Positions 35,922 through 44,682 of a stretch of DNA of 64,000 nt are shown here, one piece after another. The position numbers were made by a program, and so were the translations under genes. Position 1 is the stretch's first letter, and every line of letters starts with the position of its first letter. The stretch comes from Paraeggerthella hongkongensis (GTDB lineage: Bacteria > Actinomycetota > Coriobacteriia > Coriobacteriales > Eggerthellaceae), in assembly GCF_003340345.1 (NCBI RefSeq), contig NZ_PPTQ01000005.1:110828-174827 (forward strand). Direction: 5' to 3'. The notes under the pieces were generated by a model that was not told the origin of the DNA, searched no databases, and saw only the letters and a program-made list of their open reading frames with translations.

Positions 35922-36668
35922 CTATGCGGGGATCGTCATTGCTTTCGGCGTTACGGCTGACAGCGTGGGCCGCGCGGACAGGTGTTGGGCGCGCGCTTGA
36001 TCCAGGTAGTCGTATCTGACCAGCTTGCGCAGCACTTCCTGTTGGCGCTGGCGGGCAAGGTCGGGGTTTTTGGCGGGGGAGTAGACGGAAGGAGCGTTCG
36101 GTATGCCTGCCAGCATGGCGCACTCGTCTTCGGTTAGCTGACCGGGCTGTTTTCCGAAGTATCCCATGCTTGCGTTCCCGATTCCCTCGTACCCGTTGCC
36201 GAAGTAAATCGAGTTTACGTACAGTTCCAAGATCTTCCGTTTGGAGAAATGGCTTTCCATGGTGAAGGCCATGAGCGTTTCGGCCAGCTTGCGCTCGAGC
36301 GTTTGCTCCTGCGTGAAGTACTGGTTTTTAGCCAGCTGCTGCGTGATGGTGCTGCCGCCTTCCACTACGGATCGCGCCTTGATGTTGTTGACCAGCGCTC
36401 GCCCGGTGGCTATAACGTCGAAGCCGGGATGCGCGTAAAAGCGATGATCCTCTACTGCAACAACGGCCTGCAGGTACAGATCGGGCAGTTTATCGAGGGA
36501 AGTGAATCCCTGCTCGCTCTCGATAGCCGTCGCCATATCGTCGAGGCTTTGAGACTCGAGTGCGGTTCGGTACAGGTTGAATCCTCGTGCTGCGAAGAAT
36601 GCGGTTGCAAGTACTCCTAGGATAAGCGCGAGAGCGAGCGATCGTTTGAAGAGCGTTCCAGCGGTCAT
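35922..36668 (-). CDS. Monofunctional biosynthetic peptidoglycan transglycosylase (GT51)
   Basis: A 248-aa protein with one N-terminal membrane helix (about 8-30) and a GT51 domain: the catalytic Glu lies in VEDHRFYAHPGFD, followed by GGSTITQQLAKN, the second Glu region RKLAETLMAF and KRKILELYVNSIYFGNGYEGI. No transpeptidase domain follows, unlike bifunctional PBPs. It polymerises lipid II into glycan strands. Start ATG 36668 has AAAGGAG; a further upstream ATG lacks it. Confidence 0.93.
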   Translation of the reverse strand: MTAGTLFKRSLALALILGVLATAFFAARGFNLYRTALESQSLDDMATAIESEQGFTSLDKLPDLYLQAVVAVEDHRFYAHPGFDVIATGRALVNNIKARSVVEGGSTITQQLAKNQYFTQEQTLERKLAETLMAFTMESHFSKRKILELYVNSIYFGNGYEGIGNASMGYFGKQPGQLTEDECAMLAGIPNAPSVYSPAKNPDLARQRQQEVLRKLVRYDYLDQARAQHLSARPTLSAVTPKAMTIPA

Positions 36669-36902
36669 GCCCGGCTCCTTTCGATGCGGTGATCGGGACT
36701 CCATTCTTTATACCAGCCAACTCTTAAGGCTTTCTTACCGACCGCTTGCCCCTCCCTTACATTCCTGAAAGGGGAGGTCTGCCTTAAATTCAGGGGCATA
36801 GGCTATACTTACCTCATTGCATGTATTTACGGAGGCGGCGTGCCAGCTAGTCCTTGGCAGTGGTACGTCGGGGGGACTCGAGTAAAGGACGGTGGAGCGA
36901 AC

Positions 36903-37310
36903 ATGATGGTTTCGACGAAGGGACGCTACGCTCTGCGTCTTATGATCGATATAGCGAAACAGGGAGAAGTCGGGTCGCTCGTAACCATGAGGCAGGCGGC
37001 GGAGCGCGAGGGTTTGTCCGTCAAGTATCTTGAGCAGCTAGGTGGCGCTTTGGTGAAGGCCGACGTGCTCAAAAGCGTGCGAGGCGTGAGCGGCGGCTAC
37101 CTGCTTGCGCGTCCGGCGGATGAGATTACCGTTGGAGACATCTTGCGGGCCACCGAGGGAAGCTCGGCTCCCGTTGCCTGCGTTGAAGACTCGGAGCATT
37201 GCGAGCGGAGCAGCGGTTGCTCGGCGCGGGAATTTTGGATCGGGCTGGATCGCGCGATCGAGTCGTACGCCGACAGCGTGAAGCTGTCGACTTTGGCGAA
37301 GCGCCCGTAA
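36903..37310 (+). CDS. Rrf2-family transcriptional regulator
   Basis: A 135-aa winged-helix protein: MVSTKGRYALRLMIDIA, the recognition region LSVKYLEQLGGALVKADVLKSVRGVSGGYLLARP and a C-terminal part with three cysteines (CVEDSEHCERSSGC) that could ligate an Fe-S cluster as in IscR or NsrR. ATG 36903 and ATG 36906 are equally possible behind GGTGGAG. A -10-like TATACT lies at 36804-36809. No isc/suf genes are adjacent, so it may act elsewhere. Confidence 0.9.
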   Translation: MMVSTKGRYALRLMIDIAKQGEVGSLVTMRQAAEREGLSVKYLEQLGGALVKADVLKSVRGVSGGYLLARPADEITVGDILRATEGSSAPVACVEDSEHCERSSGCSAREFWIGLDRAIESYADSVKLSTLAKRP

Positions 37311-37324
37311 AGTCGGCGGATCCG

Positions 37325-38020
37325 CTAGAAGCTGCGCCGCTCGTAGAGTTGCGCAGCAACGGAAGCCGATCCGACGTACCACGTGGCTCCTAGGGCAACG
37401 AGGCTTGCCGAAAGCAGCAGGATTTGGCTTGAAGATCCCTCAAGGGCGGGCGCGCCGATAGCGAGCAGGTTCAGGCCGGACGGACCCAAAGCCTGTGGAA
37501 TCAATGCGAGCGCCAGTACGAAGATCGCGGGTGCGTACTTCAGCGCTCCCTCGTAACCGAAGCGCAGGTTGAGTGGCATCATCACGCCCAGAGCGAAGGC
37601 GGCGAATGCAACAGCGCTTGCGCAGCAGAGCGCGAGGGAGGCGAAATCGAACGATGCGGCCTCCCTCAGCAGGGAAAGCCCGGGAAATACGCTGGTGGCT
37701 AAACATCCCGCTGCATACGCGAGCGCGCCGGTGGCGACGCTTGCCGCCGTGACCGCCGCAAGGGCGGCGTAGCGGCCGTCTACGACGTTTTTGCGCGATA
37801 GCGGAAGGGCGAGGCGCGGTCCCTCCCATCCAGATGCGCTCTCCGTGAGGAAAAGGGCGCTGCATGTCATGATTGGGTTGGCGATTGCAACGTATATGAC
37901 AATCAGGGGGATGTTTCCCACGATGACCGAAGTGACGAAGGTGATCAGCATCCAGCACGCGGTCATGCGAACCAGCCTATCTTTCATGATGATGAGATCG
38001 GATAGCATCGCTGCCTTCAT
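37325..38020 (-). CDS. ABC-2 type permease, second membrane subunit
   Basis: A 231-aa, six-helix membrane protein. It shares length and several motifs with the preceding gene: the start MxxAMLSDLIIxKDRL, ESASGWEGPRLALPLSRKNVVDGRY and the ending AAQLYERRSF. It is therefore a tandem paralogue, and the pair likely forms a heterodimeric exporter pore with the ATPase. Start ATG 38020 follows AAAGGAG. It is the last gene of the gntR-ATPase-permease-permease operon and converges with the Rrf2 gene. Confidence 0.85.
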   Translation of the reverse strand: MKAAMLSDLIIMKDRLVRMTACWMLITFVTSVIVGNIPLIVIYVAIANPIMTCSALFLTESASGWEGPRLALPLSRKNVVDGRYAALAAVTAASVATGALAYAAGCLATSVFPGLSLLREAASFDFASLALCCASAVAFAAFALGVMMPLNLRFGYEGALKYAPAIFVLALALIPQALGPSGLNLLAIGAPALEGSSSQILLLSASLVALGATWYVGSASVAAQLYERRSF

Positions 38021-38079
38021 AAGCGCGGCTCCTTTCCGAAGGGGGCTGCTCGAACGGCAGCCCCGGTACGGTTCCCGCT

Positions 38080-38778
38080 TTACAATTCGCGTCGTTCGTA
38101 CAGCTTGATAGACAGTGCGCACGATGCTGCATAGAGGGCTGCGGCAGCGGCCACCACGATACCGGCCATTCCCAGCGTTCCCTCGGGCGTTTGCACCCAG
38201 CTTGCAAGGTTGGCGAGGAATTGGGGAGCCTCGCTGTTGCCGCCTGCCGTGAACAGGAAGAACACGCCGAAGAAAATGATCAGGGGCGCGAATCGAACCG
38301 CTTTCGTCATGCCGAAACGCGCGACCATGGGCAGCACGACGGACAGCATGACTACGATGATGGCGATGCCCAGGATGCTTGCCAAAACGATGGCCTGCCA
38401 CGAGAAGTTCACCATGAGCGCAGCTAGCTGCGGCACGTTCGGGAGCAGCGTTGCTGCAATGATGACCAGGCCCGTGGTAACGATGCCCGTCATGAATCCG
38501 ACTATCGCGATCACCGCGAAGCTCGCGTAGCGTCCGGTGATGACGTGTTTGCGGGATAGCGGCAGCGCCAGCCTAAACTGCTCCCAGCCCCCGCGTTCGT
38601 CGAAGGCCAGTATGGTGAACGCTACGGAAAACGGGGTCATTGCCGCGATGGCGGGCGCGATCACGTAGATGTTCTCCATCATGATGCACATAAATATGCC
38701 CACGACGATACCGAGTCCCACCTGCGGTATCAAGTATTTCTTCGCGATCAGAAGATCGGACAGGAGCATGGCGTTCAC
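38080..38778 (-). CDS. ABC-2 type permease, first membrane subunit
   Basis: A 232-aa, six-helix protein paralogous to the next gene, with the shared block DERGGWEQFRLALPLSRKHVITGRY and the ending SIKLYERREL. Start is GTG 38778, which overlaps the ATPase stop (GTGA) and follows GAAGGGGG. ATG 38769 three codons later is an alternative. It probably forms the transmembrane pore with its paralogue. Confidence 0.85.
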   Translation of the reverse strand: MNAMLLSDLLIAKKYLIPQVGLGIVVGIFMCIMMENIYVIAPAIAAMTPFSVAFTILAFDERGGWEQFRLALPLSRKHVITGRYASFAVIAIVGFMTGIVTTGLVIIAATLLPNVPQLAALMVNFSWQAIVLASILGIAIIVVMLSVVLPMVARFGMTKAVRFAPLIIFFGVFFLFTAGGNSEAPQFLANLASWVQTPEGTLGMAGIVVAAAAALYAASCALSIKLYERREL

Positions 38779-39662
38779 AGTATTTCCCCCTTCAGCATGA
38801 GGCTCATGTACGAATCGATGTCGGCGCGCTCCATCACGACGCCGCGGAAGTTCTCGGCGAAGGCGAACCGATCGGGCACCAGCACCGAGGTGCCGTACGC
38901 GTTGCGGGCGTAGTGCAGGCTTCCCGGTGCGTACAACCCGCTGTCCGCTATGGCGGCGAATTCGGACGCGCGGCACTGAGCGATGCCTGCCTGATGGACG
39001 ATGGTGTCCTTTTCGATGGAGAACACGATGCGTCCCTCGTCGATGCACACGATGTAGTCGGCAATCTTTTCCAGGTCGCTGGTGATATGGCTGGACATCA
39101 GGATGCCGTGGTTCTCGTCGGCCATGAAAGCGCGCAAGGTGTCGAGCGTTTCGTCGCGTGCCATCGGATCCAGACCGGCGGTTGCTTCGTCCAAGATGAG
39201 CAGATCGGCGTCGTGGGAGAGCGCGCATGCCAAAGACAGCTTCATGCTCATGCCGCGCGAGAGGTCCTTCACCGTCTTGCTCGGAGGAAGTTCGAACTGC
39301 TTGATGCGTTCGCGAAAGCCCGCGGCGTCCCATGCGCGGTAGCTTACGGACATGAGCTTGCCCACGGCTTCGACCGTCAGCTCCTCGGGGAAGGAGCAAG
39401 TGTCGAATACCACGCCAATGCGCTGTTTCAACTCGGCGAGACGCTTGGAGGGAGCCCCTATGGTTTCTTCGCCGAACAGGGCAATCTGCCCGTTGTCGGG
39501 CCTGGTCAAGCCAAGAATGGATTTAATGGTGGTAGTTTTGCCGGCTCCATTGCTGCCGATGAATCCCACTACGCTGCCCGAAGGCACGCGCAGGCTCACG
39601 TCCTGCAGGTCGAAGCCGTCGTAGTGCTTCGAGAGGCTTTGTATGTTCAAAAGGTCGTTCAT
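38775..39662 (-). CDS. ABC transporter ATP-binding protein (YtrB/BcrA-like)
   Basis: A 295-aa ATPase. Walker A GSNGAGKTT lies at 36-44, the signature is LSRGMSMK, Walker B is LLILDEATAGLD, and the H-loop is SSHITSDLEK. The C-terminal ~80 residues are a divergent domain. A GntR regulator and two permeases complete an operon of the ytr/bcr kind, which in Bacillus responds to cell-wall antibiotics. Start ATG 39662. Confidence 0.92.
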   Translation of the reverse strand: MNDLLNIQSLSKHYDGFDLQDVSLRVPSGSVVGFIGSNGAGKTTTIKSILGLTRPDNGQIALFGEETIGAPSKRLAELKQRIGVVFDTCSFPEELTVEAVGKLMSVSYRAWDAAGFRERIKQFELPPSKTVKDLSRGMSMKLSLACALSHDADLLILDEATAGLDPMARDETLDTLRAFMADENHGILMSSHITSDLEKIADYIVCIDEGRIVFSIEKDTIVHQAGIAQCRASEFAAIADSGLYAPGSLHYARNAYGTSVLVPDRFAFAENFRGVVMERADIDSYMSLMLKGEIL

Positions 39663-39710
39663 CAGTCGTCACTTTCGGTCGTGTGCGATGCTCGCTCGTT
39701 TCGGATGCGT

Positions 39711-40091
39711 CTAGATGTTGTCGCTTGCCACCAGGTCGAGCATGTCATGCAGCTCTGCGAGGCTTACGCCAGAGTCCCGCGCCTCGCTCGCTGCCTTCGC
39801 CAGCAGGTCTTCGATATGGCGAAGACGCTCTTCGCGCAGCAGCTCCATGTTGCCGCCCGCTACGAAGCTGCCCTTGCCCTGCACCGTTTCGACGAATCCT
39901 TGCGATTCGAGGTCGGCATAGGCGCGCTTCGTAGTGATGACGCTGATGTGCAGGTCGTTCGCCAGCGCGCGAATCGAAGGAAGCTGCTGGCCTTCTGCGA
40001 GCTCGCCTGCCAAGATGAGGCTTTTCAGCTGGCTGGTGATCTGCTCGTAGATGGGCTTGTCGCTTGCGTTTGAGATGATGATGTCCAACAT
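39711..40091 (-). CDS. GntR-family regulator, YtrA subfamily
   Basis: A 126-aa protein with an N-terminal winged helix (KPIYEQITSQLKSLILAGEL, LPSIRALANDLHISVITTKRAY, GFVETVQGKGSFV) and a short C-terminal helical dimerisation part, as in YtrA regulators of ABC exporters. It is the first gene of the operon and likely represses it until an inducer binds. Start ATG 40091 is just after AGGAG (short 2-base spacing). Confidence 0.9.
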   Translation of the reverse strand: MLDIIISNASDKPIYEQITSQLKSLILAGELAEGQQLPSIRALANDLHISVITTKRAYADLESQGFVETVQGKGSFVAGGNMELLREERLRHIEDLLAKAASEARDSGVSLAELHDMLDLVASDNI

Positions 40092-40285
40092 CGCTCCTGT
40101 TCCAGTTCGTATTCGCCGCGGGATTGCCTGCAGCGAAGTGGTGCGCGGATGCTCGGGCGTCCCCGGAGCATCCGGGTGGCGCGCTGCAGCGTCCTGTCGC
40201 GCGCCGGGAGGTCGCAAGCACGTTCCTTGCTGGCTCCGTCGGGCTTCGCCTCTGCATGTTCGATGGTGTGCGTAGCGAACTGTAC

Positions 40286-40312
40286 AGTGTGTATATACCC
40301 GATATGCACACT
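40286..40312 (-). promoter_or_regulatory. 27-bp dyad, probable operator of the GntR-ABC operon
   Basis: AGTGTG-T-ATAT and ATAT-G-CACACT are mirror arms around a 5-base centre, covering an AT-rich -10-like region. It lies about 195 bp upstream of the gntR start on the minus strand and is the best candidate for the YtrA-type site. Confidence 0.6.
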
Positions 40313-40480
40313 ATAATCAGTTGACGAGATCGCGTCAAGATGCGAGCGAGCATCTTTTTCCGGTTGGGCATCTTGCCTTCCGGCTTAGGCTGCCGTCGTT
40401 CGGCCCGCCCTGCGCGCTCGCGACGGTGATGCTCTACACAAGGGGCGGGGTTCGACGGTGTTCAGGACTGGCAAATGGAA

Positions 40481-40692
40481 GCTTGCGCACGAAAATCCGC
40501 CGTCGTTGGCAGGTTCTGACGGTTTGGGGTCGTCGATTCGCTTTCGCCACCCCTTCGGCTGAAGAGCGCTTTGCATCGTGCCTGTTCAGGAGCGCGTGGC
40601 GAGTCCGGGCTGAAAACGGCTGACTTGCAACGGACGTCAAACGACCTCAAACCGTCAGAACCTGCCAGCGAAGCTGGATTTTCGTGCGCAGC
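40481..40692. repeat. Long interrupted inverted repeat, about 50-bp arms
   Basis: Arms at 40481-40533 and 40641-40692 pair in two blocks. The inner block has 26 of 27 matching bases including GGCAGGTTCTGACGG. The outer block GCGCACGAAAATCC/GGATTTTCGTGCGC is perfect, separated from the inner one by an 8-base mismatch on each arm. About 107 bases lie between arms. It could fold as a large cruciform or RNA hairpin, or be a non-coding insertion sequence relic. No flanking gene or target-site duplication was recognised. Confidence 0.7.
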
Positions 40693-40734
40693 TAGGTGAT
40701 GTTGCCGCTCGGACGCGGCTTGGACGGTGGCGGT

Positions 40735-40912
40735 CCCGTTTTCGGCTCGTGCTGTCGTGCAGCCAGTGTGGCTCGACCCCGTTTTCGGTTTGCGTGCTCC
40801 AGGTAGCCTGCGCGACGACAGCCCCGTTCGCGGCTCGCGCAACCCGGGCGGCCCATGGGGCTACGGTCCCGTTTTCGGCTCGTGCAACCCGGGCGGCCCA
40901 TGGGGCAGCAAT
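40735..40912. repeat. About four tandem imperfect copies of a 43-45-bp unit
   Basis: Each copy opens with CCCGTTTTCGGCTCGTGC or a close variant, at 40735, 40778, 40823 and 40868 (spacings 43, 45, 45). The last two share a further 20-base half, AACCCGGGCGGCCCATGGGG. Possible frames through them vary because one spacing is 43, so coding is unlikely. Together with the preceding inverted repeat it fills the 877-bp gap 40092-40968, which contains no supportable gene. Confidence 0.8.
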
Positions 40913-40968
40913 CCGCTTGCGAACGTCCGGGTTGGCCCAGCGGAGGGCTCGAGGTTTTCGGGGAAGGG

Positions 40969-41760
40969 CTAGGCGCGCCTGGCTGGGCCGAGCACGGGGT
41001 TCACGTAGCGCCCGCGCGCTTCGGTCTTGCTGCCGTACTGGATGGCGTTCACGGGGCATCGGTGCAGACAGGCAAGGCATTGCGTGCAGCCCAGCTCAGC
41101 CCAGCGCGGCGTGCCGTCGATGAGCGTGATGGTGTTCGTCGGGCATATATCGGCGCAGCGGCCGCAGCTGATGCAGGTGGGAAGCGTGTGGAAATCCTTG
41201 GTCGATCGCGGCTTCTCGTCTTGTTCGGTGACCTGGGAAAGCAGGATGCCCAAGGGGTTGCGTCGCTCGGCGTGCACGCATTCGCGCGCTTTGATGCGCA
41301 GGGCCGTGCGATGGGCCTCGACTTCCGCATGGGCTAAAAGCCGCTCGCGTTTCTCTCCCTGAGCGGGCGCGTACAGGTACGTGCAGTTTCCGACCGATTT
41401 CACGCTGAACGAGGCGTCCAGATTGATTCCCTGCCAGCGTCGCAGCCGATCTGCGAAGATGCGCGCGGTGTTTCCGACGAACGCGCCGCAGCTGACGACG
41501 GCGTAGCAGTAGCAAGGGGCGAACACCTCTTTGTTGCCGGTGCGGAAGTTCGCGCGGCGTATGAATTCGTCCACGAGAGGAGGCGTGGTCCAGGCGTACG
41601 TGGGAAAGACGAAGCCGAGCGCTTCTCCCTGCTCCAAGGTGAAGTCGAAGTCCTTGTACTTGTAGGCTTTGCCCATGTCGACCAGCAGGTCGTCGGTTGT
41701 TTCGGCTACGATCTTCGCGGCTGCAAGAGAGTTGCCGGTTCCAGTGAAATAGAAGATCAT
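40969..41760 (-). CDS. EFR1-type flavodoxin fused to a two-[4Fe-4S] ferredoxin
   Basis: A 263-aa protein. Residues 1-150 form a flavodoxin domain with the FMN phosphate loop YFTGTGNSLAAAK and GFVFPTYAWTTPP. The C-terminal part has two 4Fe-4S motifs, CISCGRCADICPTN and CTQCLACLHRCPVNA. It is a soluble electron carrier joining flavin and iron-sulfur chemistry. Start ATG 41760 follows AAAGGCGG. It is a single-gene unit ending in the repeat region. Confidence 0.92.
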   Translation of the reverse strand: MIFYFTGTGNSLAAAKIVAETTDDLLVDMGKAYKYKDFDFTLEQGEALGFVFPTYAWTTPPLVDEFIRRANFRTGNKEVFAPCYCYAVVSCGAFVGNTARIFADRLRRWQGINLDASFSVKSVGNCTYLYAPAQGEKRERLLAHAEVEAHRTALRIKARECVHAERRNPLGILLSQVTEQDEKPRSTKDFHTLPTCISCGRCADICPTNTITLIDGTPRWAELGCTQCLACLHRCPVNAIQYGSKTEARGRYVNPVLGPARRA

Positions 41761-41903
41761 AGTAGCCGCCTTTCGGTTTGCCCCTGCCCTGTAGTTGGCG
41801 CATATCCCCAGTATAGCAAGGGGAGGGAGCCTGCGCTTGCGGCCTTTGGTATCATGAGCGCAACAAGTCTTTGACGGAGTGTTTCCGGTGATAGGAGGAG
41901 TGT

Positions 41904-42266
41904 ATGGCAAGCGTGCTGTTTTTGGAGTACCCGAAATGCACAACGTGCAAAAAGGCCAAGGCGTGGCTCGACCAGCAGGGAGTTGCGTACGAGGATCGGC
42001 ATATCGTGGAGGACAATCCGACGGCTGCAGAGCTTGCCGCCTGGCATGAGAGAAGCGGGCTGCCCTTGCGCCGCTTCTTCAACACGAGCGGCATGGTGTA
42101 CCGCGAGCGCAATATCAAGGCGCTGCTCGATGCAGGGCTGAGCGATGCGGACGCCTACGCCTTGCTTGCCGAGAGCGGCATGCTGGTGAAGCGCCCGCTT
42201 GTGGTGGGCGAGGACTTCGTGCTGGTGGGCTTCAAGGAGGCCGAGTGGGAGCAGGCTCTTCTGTAG
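41904..42266 (+). CDS. ArsC/Spx-family reductase-like protein
   Basis: A 120-aa thioredoxin-fold protein. It starts MASVLFLEYPKCTTCKKAKAWL with a CxxC active site, then RHIVEDNPTAAELAAWHERSG and the KRPLVVGED segment with the typical Arg/Pro. This matches the YffB/Spx/ArsC group rather than proven arsenate reductase. Start ATG 41904 follows AGGAGGAG. It is convergent with dtd. No ars genes are nearby, so a redox or transcription-related role is as likely as arsenate reduction. Confidence 0.85.
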   Translation: MASVLFLEYPKCTTCKKAKAWLDQQGVAYEDRHIVEDNPTAAELAAWHERSGLPLRRFFNTSGMVYRERNIKALLDAGLSDADAYALLAESGMLVKRPLVVGEDFVLVGFKEAEWEQALL

Positions 42267-42270
42267 CGGT

Positions 42271-42717
42271 TTAGAGCGCGTCGGTATCGAGCCAAAGGGT
42301 GAAGGGGCCGTCGTTCGTCAGGCTTACGTCCATGTAGGCTCCGAAGCGCCCCGTTTCCACGCGCGGCACGTCGCGGCGCGCCCGTTCGACGAACCATTCG
42401 TACAATCGGTTCGCCTCGTCGGGCGCGCCCGCTTGCGTAAAGGAAGGGCGGTTTCCCTTCTTGCAGTTCGCGAACAGCGTGAACTGCGAAACCACCAGCA
42501 CGTCGCCGTGCACGTCGGCAAGCGACAGGTTCGTCTTGCCGTTCTCGTCCTCGAATATGCGCAGGCGGCTTATCTTGCTCCAGAGGCGCTCCGCTTGGTC
42601 TTCGGTGTCTTCATGGCCCACGCCCAAAAGAATGACCAGGCCTTTTCCGATGAATCCTACCGTGCTGCCGTCGATTTCCACCTGCGCACGGCTTACGCGT
42701 TGAACGACTGCCCTCAT
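42271..42717 (-). CDS. dtd: D-aminoacyl-tRNA deacylase
   Basis: A 148-aa homodimeric enzyme that removes D-amino acids from mischarged tRNA. N-terminus [17 protein letters not shown], the SQFTLFANC motif and the C-terminal NDGPFT cis Gly-Pro motif are all visible. Start ATG 42717; a longer frame upstream is not homologous. Confidence 0.95.
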   Translation of the reverse strand: MRAVVQRVSRAQVEIDGSTVGFIGKGLVILLGVGHEDTEDQAERLWSKISRLRIFEDENGKTNLSLADVHGDVLVVSQFTLFANCKKGNRPSFTQAGAPDEANRLYEWFVERARRDVPRVETGRFGAYMDVSLTNDGPFTLWLDTDAL

Positions 42718-42926
42718 GGAGGCTCCTTCGCTTGCGAGATTTGCTTGCTGCAAGAATCCTACGGCAAGAAGGGCTTCGGGGGCAAGGATGCACGCGGGAT
42801 GTTTATGCGTGGCTTTCGTGGGGCCGCTGGCCACGCGTTTGCAAAAACGCTTCCGAGCGTTATAACGTATCGGGCATAAGACGATCGGGTGTTGAGGCGC
42901 AATCGCGCGTTGGCGAAAGGACTTCC

Positions 42927-43439
42927 ATGAGCTACGCAATCGTGTACGACAGCAGCACGGGGAATACGCAACGATTGGCTTGCGCGGTGAAGGAAGCGCT
43001 GCCTGCGGAAGAAATTGTGGCGTTCGGACGCGTTGGAGACGTGGCTTCGGAGGATCTGGCGGCGGCGGATCGCGTGTACGCGGGATTCTGGACGAATCGG
43101 GGCGACTGCACCGACGAGATGGCCGAAGTTCTGTCCCAGCTGGAGGACAAGGACGTGTTCCTGTTCGGAACCGCGGGCTTCGGCGCAGATCAGACGTACT
43201 TTGCGGGCGTGATGGCACGCGTGGCTCGGCATGTTCCCGAATCTGCCCGTATCGCGGGATCGTTCATGTGCCAAGGGCAGATGCCCGAAAGCGTGCGCAC
43301 TCGCTACGAGCGTACGGCCCAGGCCCAGCCGGCTCAAGCCGCGCGCATGCAGCAGCTTATCGAGAACTTCGATGCGGCCGTCGGCCATCCGGACGATGTC
43401 GACGTTGCGCGATTGCAGGCGGCGGTCAAGCAGGTCTGA
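42927..43439 (+). CDS. Flavodoxin-family protein
   Basis: A 170-aa protein with a flavodoxin start [18 protein letters not shown] (phosphate loop SSTGNT) and the second loop [12 protein letters not shown], then FGTAGFG. This is BilS-like/flavodoxin-4-like and carries out one- or two-electron transfer with FMN. Start ATG 42927 follows GAAAGGA. It is a single-gene unit. Confidence 0.88.
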   Translation: MSYAIVYDSSTGNTQRLACAVKEALPAEEIVAFGRVGDVASEDLAAADRVYAGFWTNRGDCTDEMAEVLSQLEDKDVFLFGTAGFGADQTYFAGVMARVARHVPESARIAGSFMCQGQMPESVRTRYERTAQAQPAQAARMQQLIENFDAAVGHPDDVDVARLQAAVKQV

Positions 43440-43454
43440 CGCCGTTTGGAGATT

Positions 43455-43495
43455 GCGCGCCGACCCTGGACGAGCGTCGCGAGGGGTCGGCGCGC
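43455..43495. terminator. Bidirectional terminator hairpin
   Basis: GCGCGCCGACCC pairs with GGGTCGGCGCGC around 17 bases, between the convergent flavodoxin and DUF368 genes. Confidence 0.65.
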
Positions 43496-43501
43496 GCTTC
43501 G

Positions 43502-44422
43502 TTACGCTTCCTTGTCCTTGCGTGCTTCCGCCGGGTCTTCCAGGCGCGTTTTCAACAGCTGCAAACCGCCGACCACCACGCCGCCGATCACGAAGAATAG
43601 CAGGCTGAACGTATCCAGGCTCATGGCGGGCAGGGGCTCAGTCAGGGTGAGCGGTCCTTGCGTAATGGAGAACAGTGAGCCGAGCATCATGCCCACGATG
43701 GCGTACATGGTCTGCGGCCGGAACTTCTTGAGGCACATCCTGATCAGGCGCACGAACAAGAGGACGCCGCAGGCAACGCCCGCGATGAACACCAGCAAGA
43801 TGGGCAGATAGGCCAAATCCAATCCCATAACCGCGCGCACGGCTCCCATGATGGGCACGTACAGGCCGAAGATCAGCAGCAGGGTGGAGCCGGAGATGCC
43901 GGGCAGCACCATGGCGGAAATGGCAACCATGGCGGCGAAGAACACGTAGGCCACCATCCCGGGGTTCAGGCTGCCGACGGCCACGTTCACGCCTTCGTCC
44001 GATACAGGGTTGAGCAGGGTGATGGCCACGACTGCGGCGGCGCCGATTGCAACGAAGACCAGGCTTGCGGCATGGCCTTTCAGCGTGCTTTTTTCTTCGA
44101 GGACGACAATGGGGATGGCGAACACGATGAATCCCATGAACAGCGAGCTGACCTGGTAGATATGCGAGTCGAAGAAACTGGTCAGCACAAGCGCCGAAAG
44201 CCCGAATCCAATTATCCAGCCGAATCCTAACTTGAGCAGGAACTTGACGGCATCGATCTTGGCGGCTTTCGGACCGTGGAACAAGTCGTCGAGCGAGCCG
44301 ATGAACCGGTCGTAGAATCCCAGCAGAAAGGCGATGGTGCCGCCTGAAACGCCGGGGACGCTGTCGGCAAGGGCCATGCAGAATCCGCGCACGAAGTTGA
44401 TGATAACGCCGGCAATGGACAT
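43502..44422 (-). CDS. DUF368 family membrane protein
   Basis: A 306-aa protein with about nine membrane segments. The DUF368 signatures are FCMALADSVPGVSGGTIAFLLGFYDRF near the N-terminus and the VLPGISGSTLLLIFGLY repeat in the second half, which together suggest an inverted-repeat transporter fold. In other bacteria the family is implicated in polyprenyl-phosphate (C55-P) recycling across the membrane. Start ATG 44422; GGGAGG lies about 10 bp upstream. Confidence 0.9.
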   Translation of the reverse strand: MSIAGVIINFVRGFCMALADSVPGVSGGTIAFLLGFYDRFIGSLDDLFHGPKAAKIDAVKFLLKLGFGWIIGFGLSALVLTSFFDSHIYQVSSLFMGFIVFAIPIVVLEEKSTLKGHAASLVFVAIGAAAVVAITLLNPVSDEGVNVAVGSLNPGMVAYVFFAAMVAISAMVLPGISGSTLLLIFGLYVPIMGAVRAVMGLDLAYLPILLVFIAGVACGVLLFVRLIRMCLKKFRPQTMYAIVGMMLGSLFSITQGPLTLTEPLPAMSLDTFSLLFFVIGGVVVGGLQLLKTRLEDPAEARKDKEA

Positions 44423-44586
44423 AGTAAGGGAACCTCCCGCATCGATTGTGCGCAGCCGACCCTCTTCGGCGCGCATCGTCAGAACGTATAGCATGGCTCA
44501 CGATCTTGCAAACGTCCAGCGATTCCTGTTGTTCCTGCAAGATATACAGATTCTTGAGCGGGTGCGTCGGCGTTCGGCGAAGCGGG

Positions 44587-44620
44587 AACGCCCGGACCCG
44601 CGAGTGCGGTTCCGGGCGTT
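44587..44620 (-). terminator. Terminator of the histidine decarboxylase/antiporter operon
   Basis: AACGCCCGGA and TCCGGGCGTT form a 10-bp stem (extended by GC pairs), downstream of the antiporter stop on the minus strand. The remainder of the 260-bp spacer to DUF368 holds no gene. Confidence 0.65.
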
Positions 44621-44682
44621 TCGAGATGTCGTGATGCAGCGAATGGGTGCTTGCCTGCGTTTGTGGGGCATGCCTTCTGTGC

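Noticed and set aside
40655..41080. A 141-aa minus-strand ORF covering the tandem repeats
   Set aside because: It has Arg/Pro/Ala-rich repeats only, overlaps the 3' end of the EFR1 gene, and one repeat spacing is not a multiple of three.
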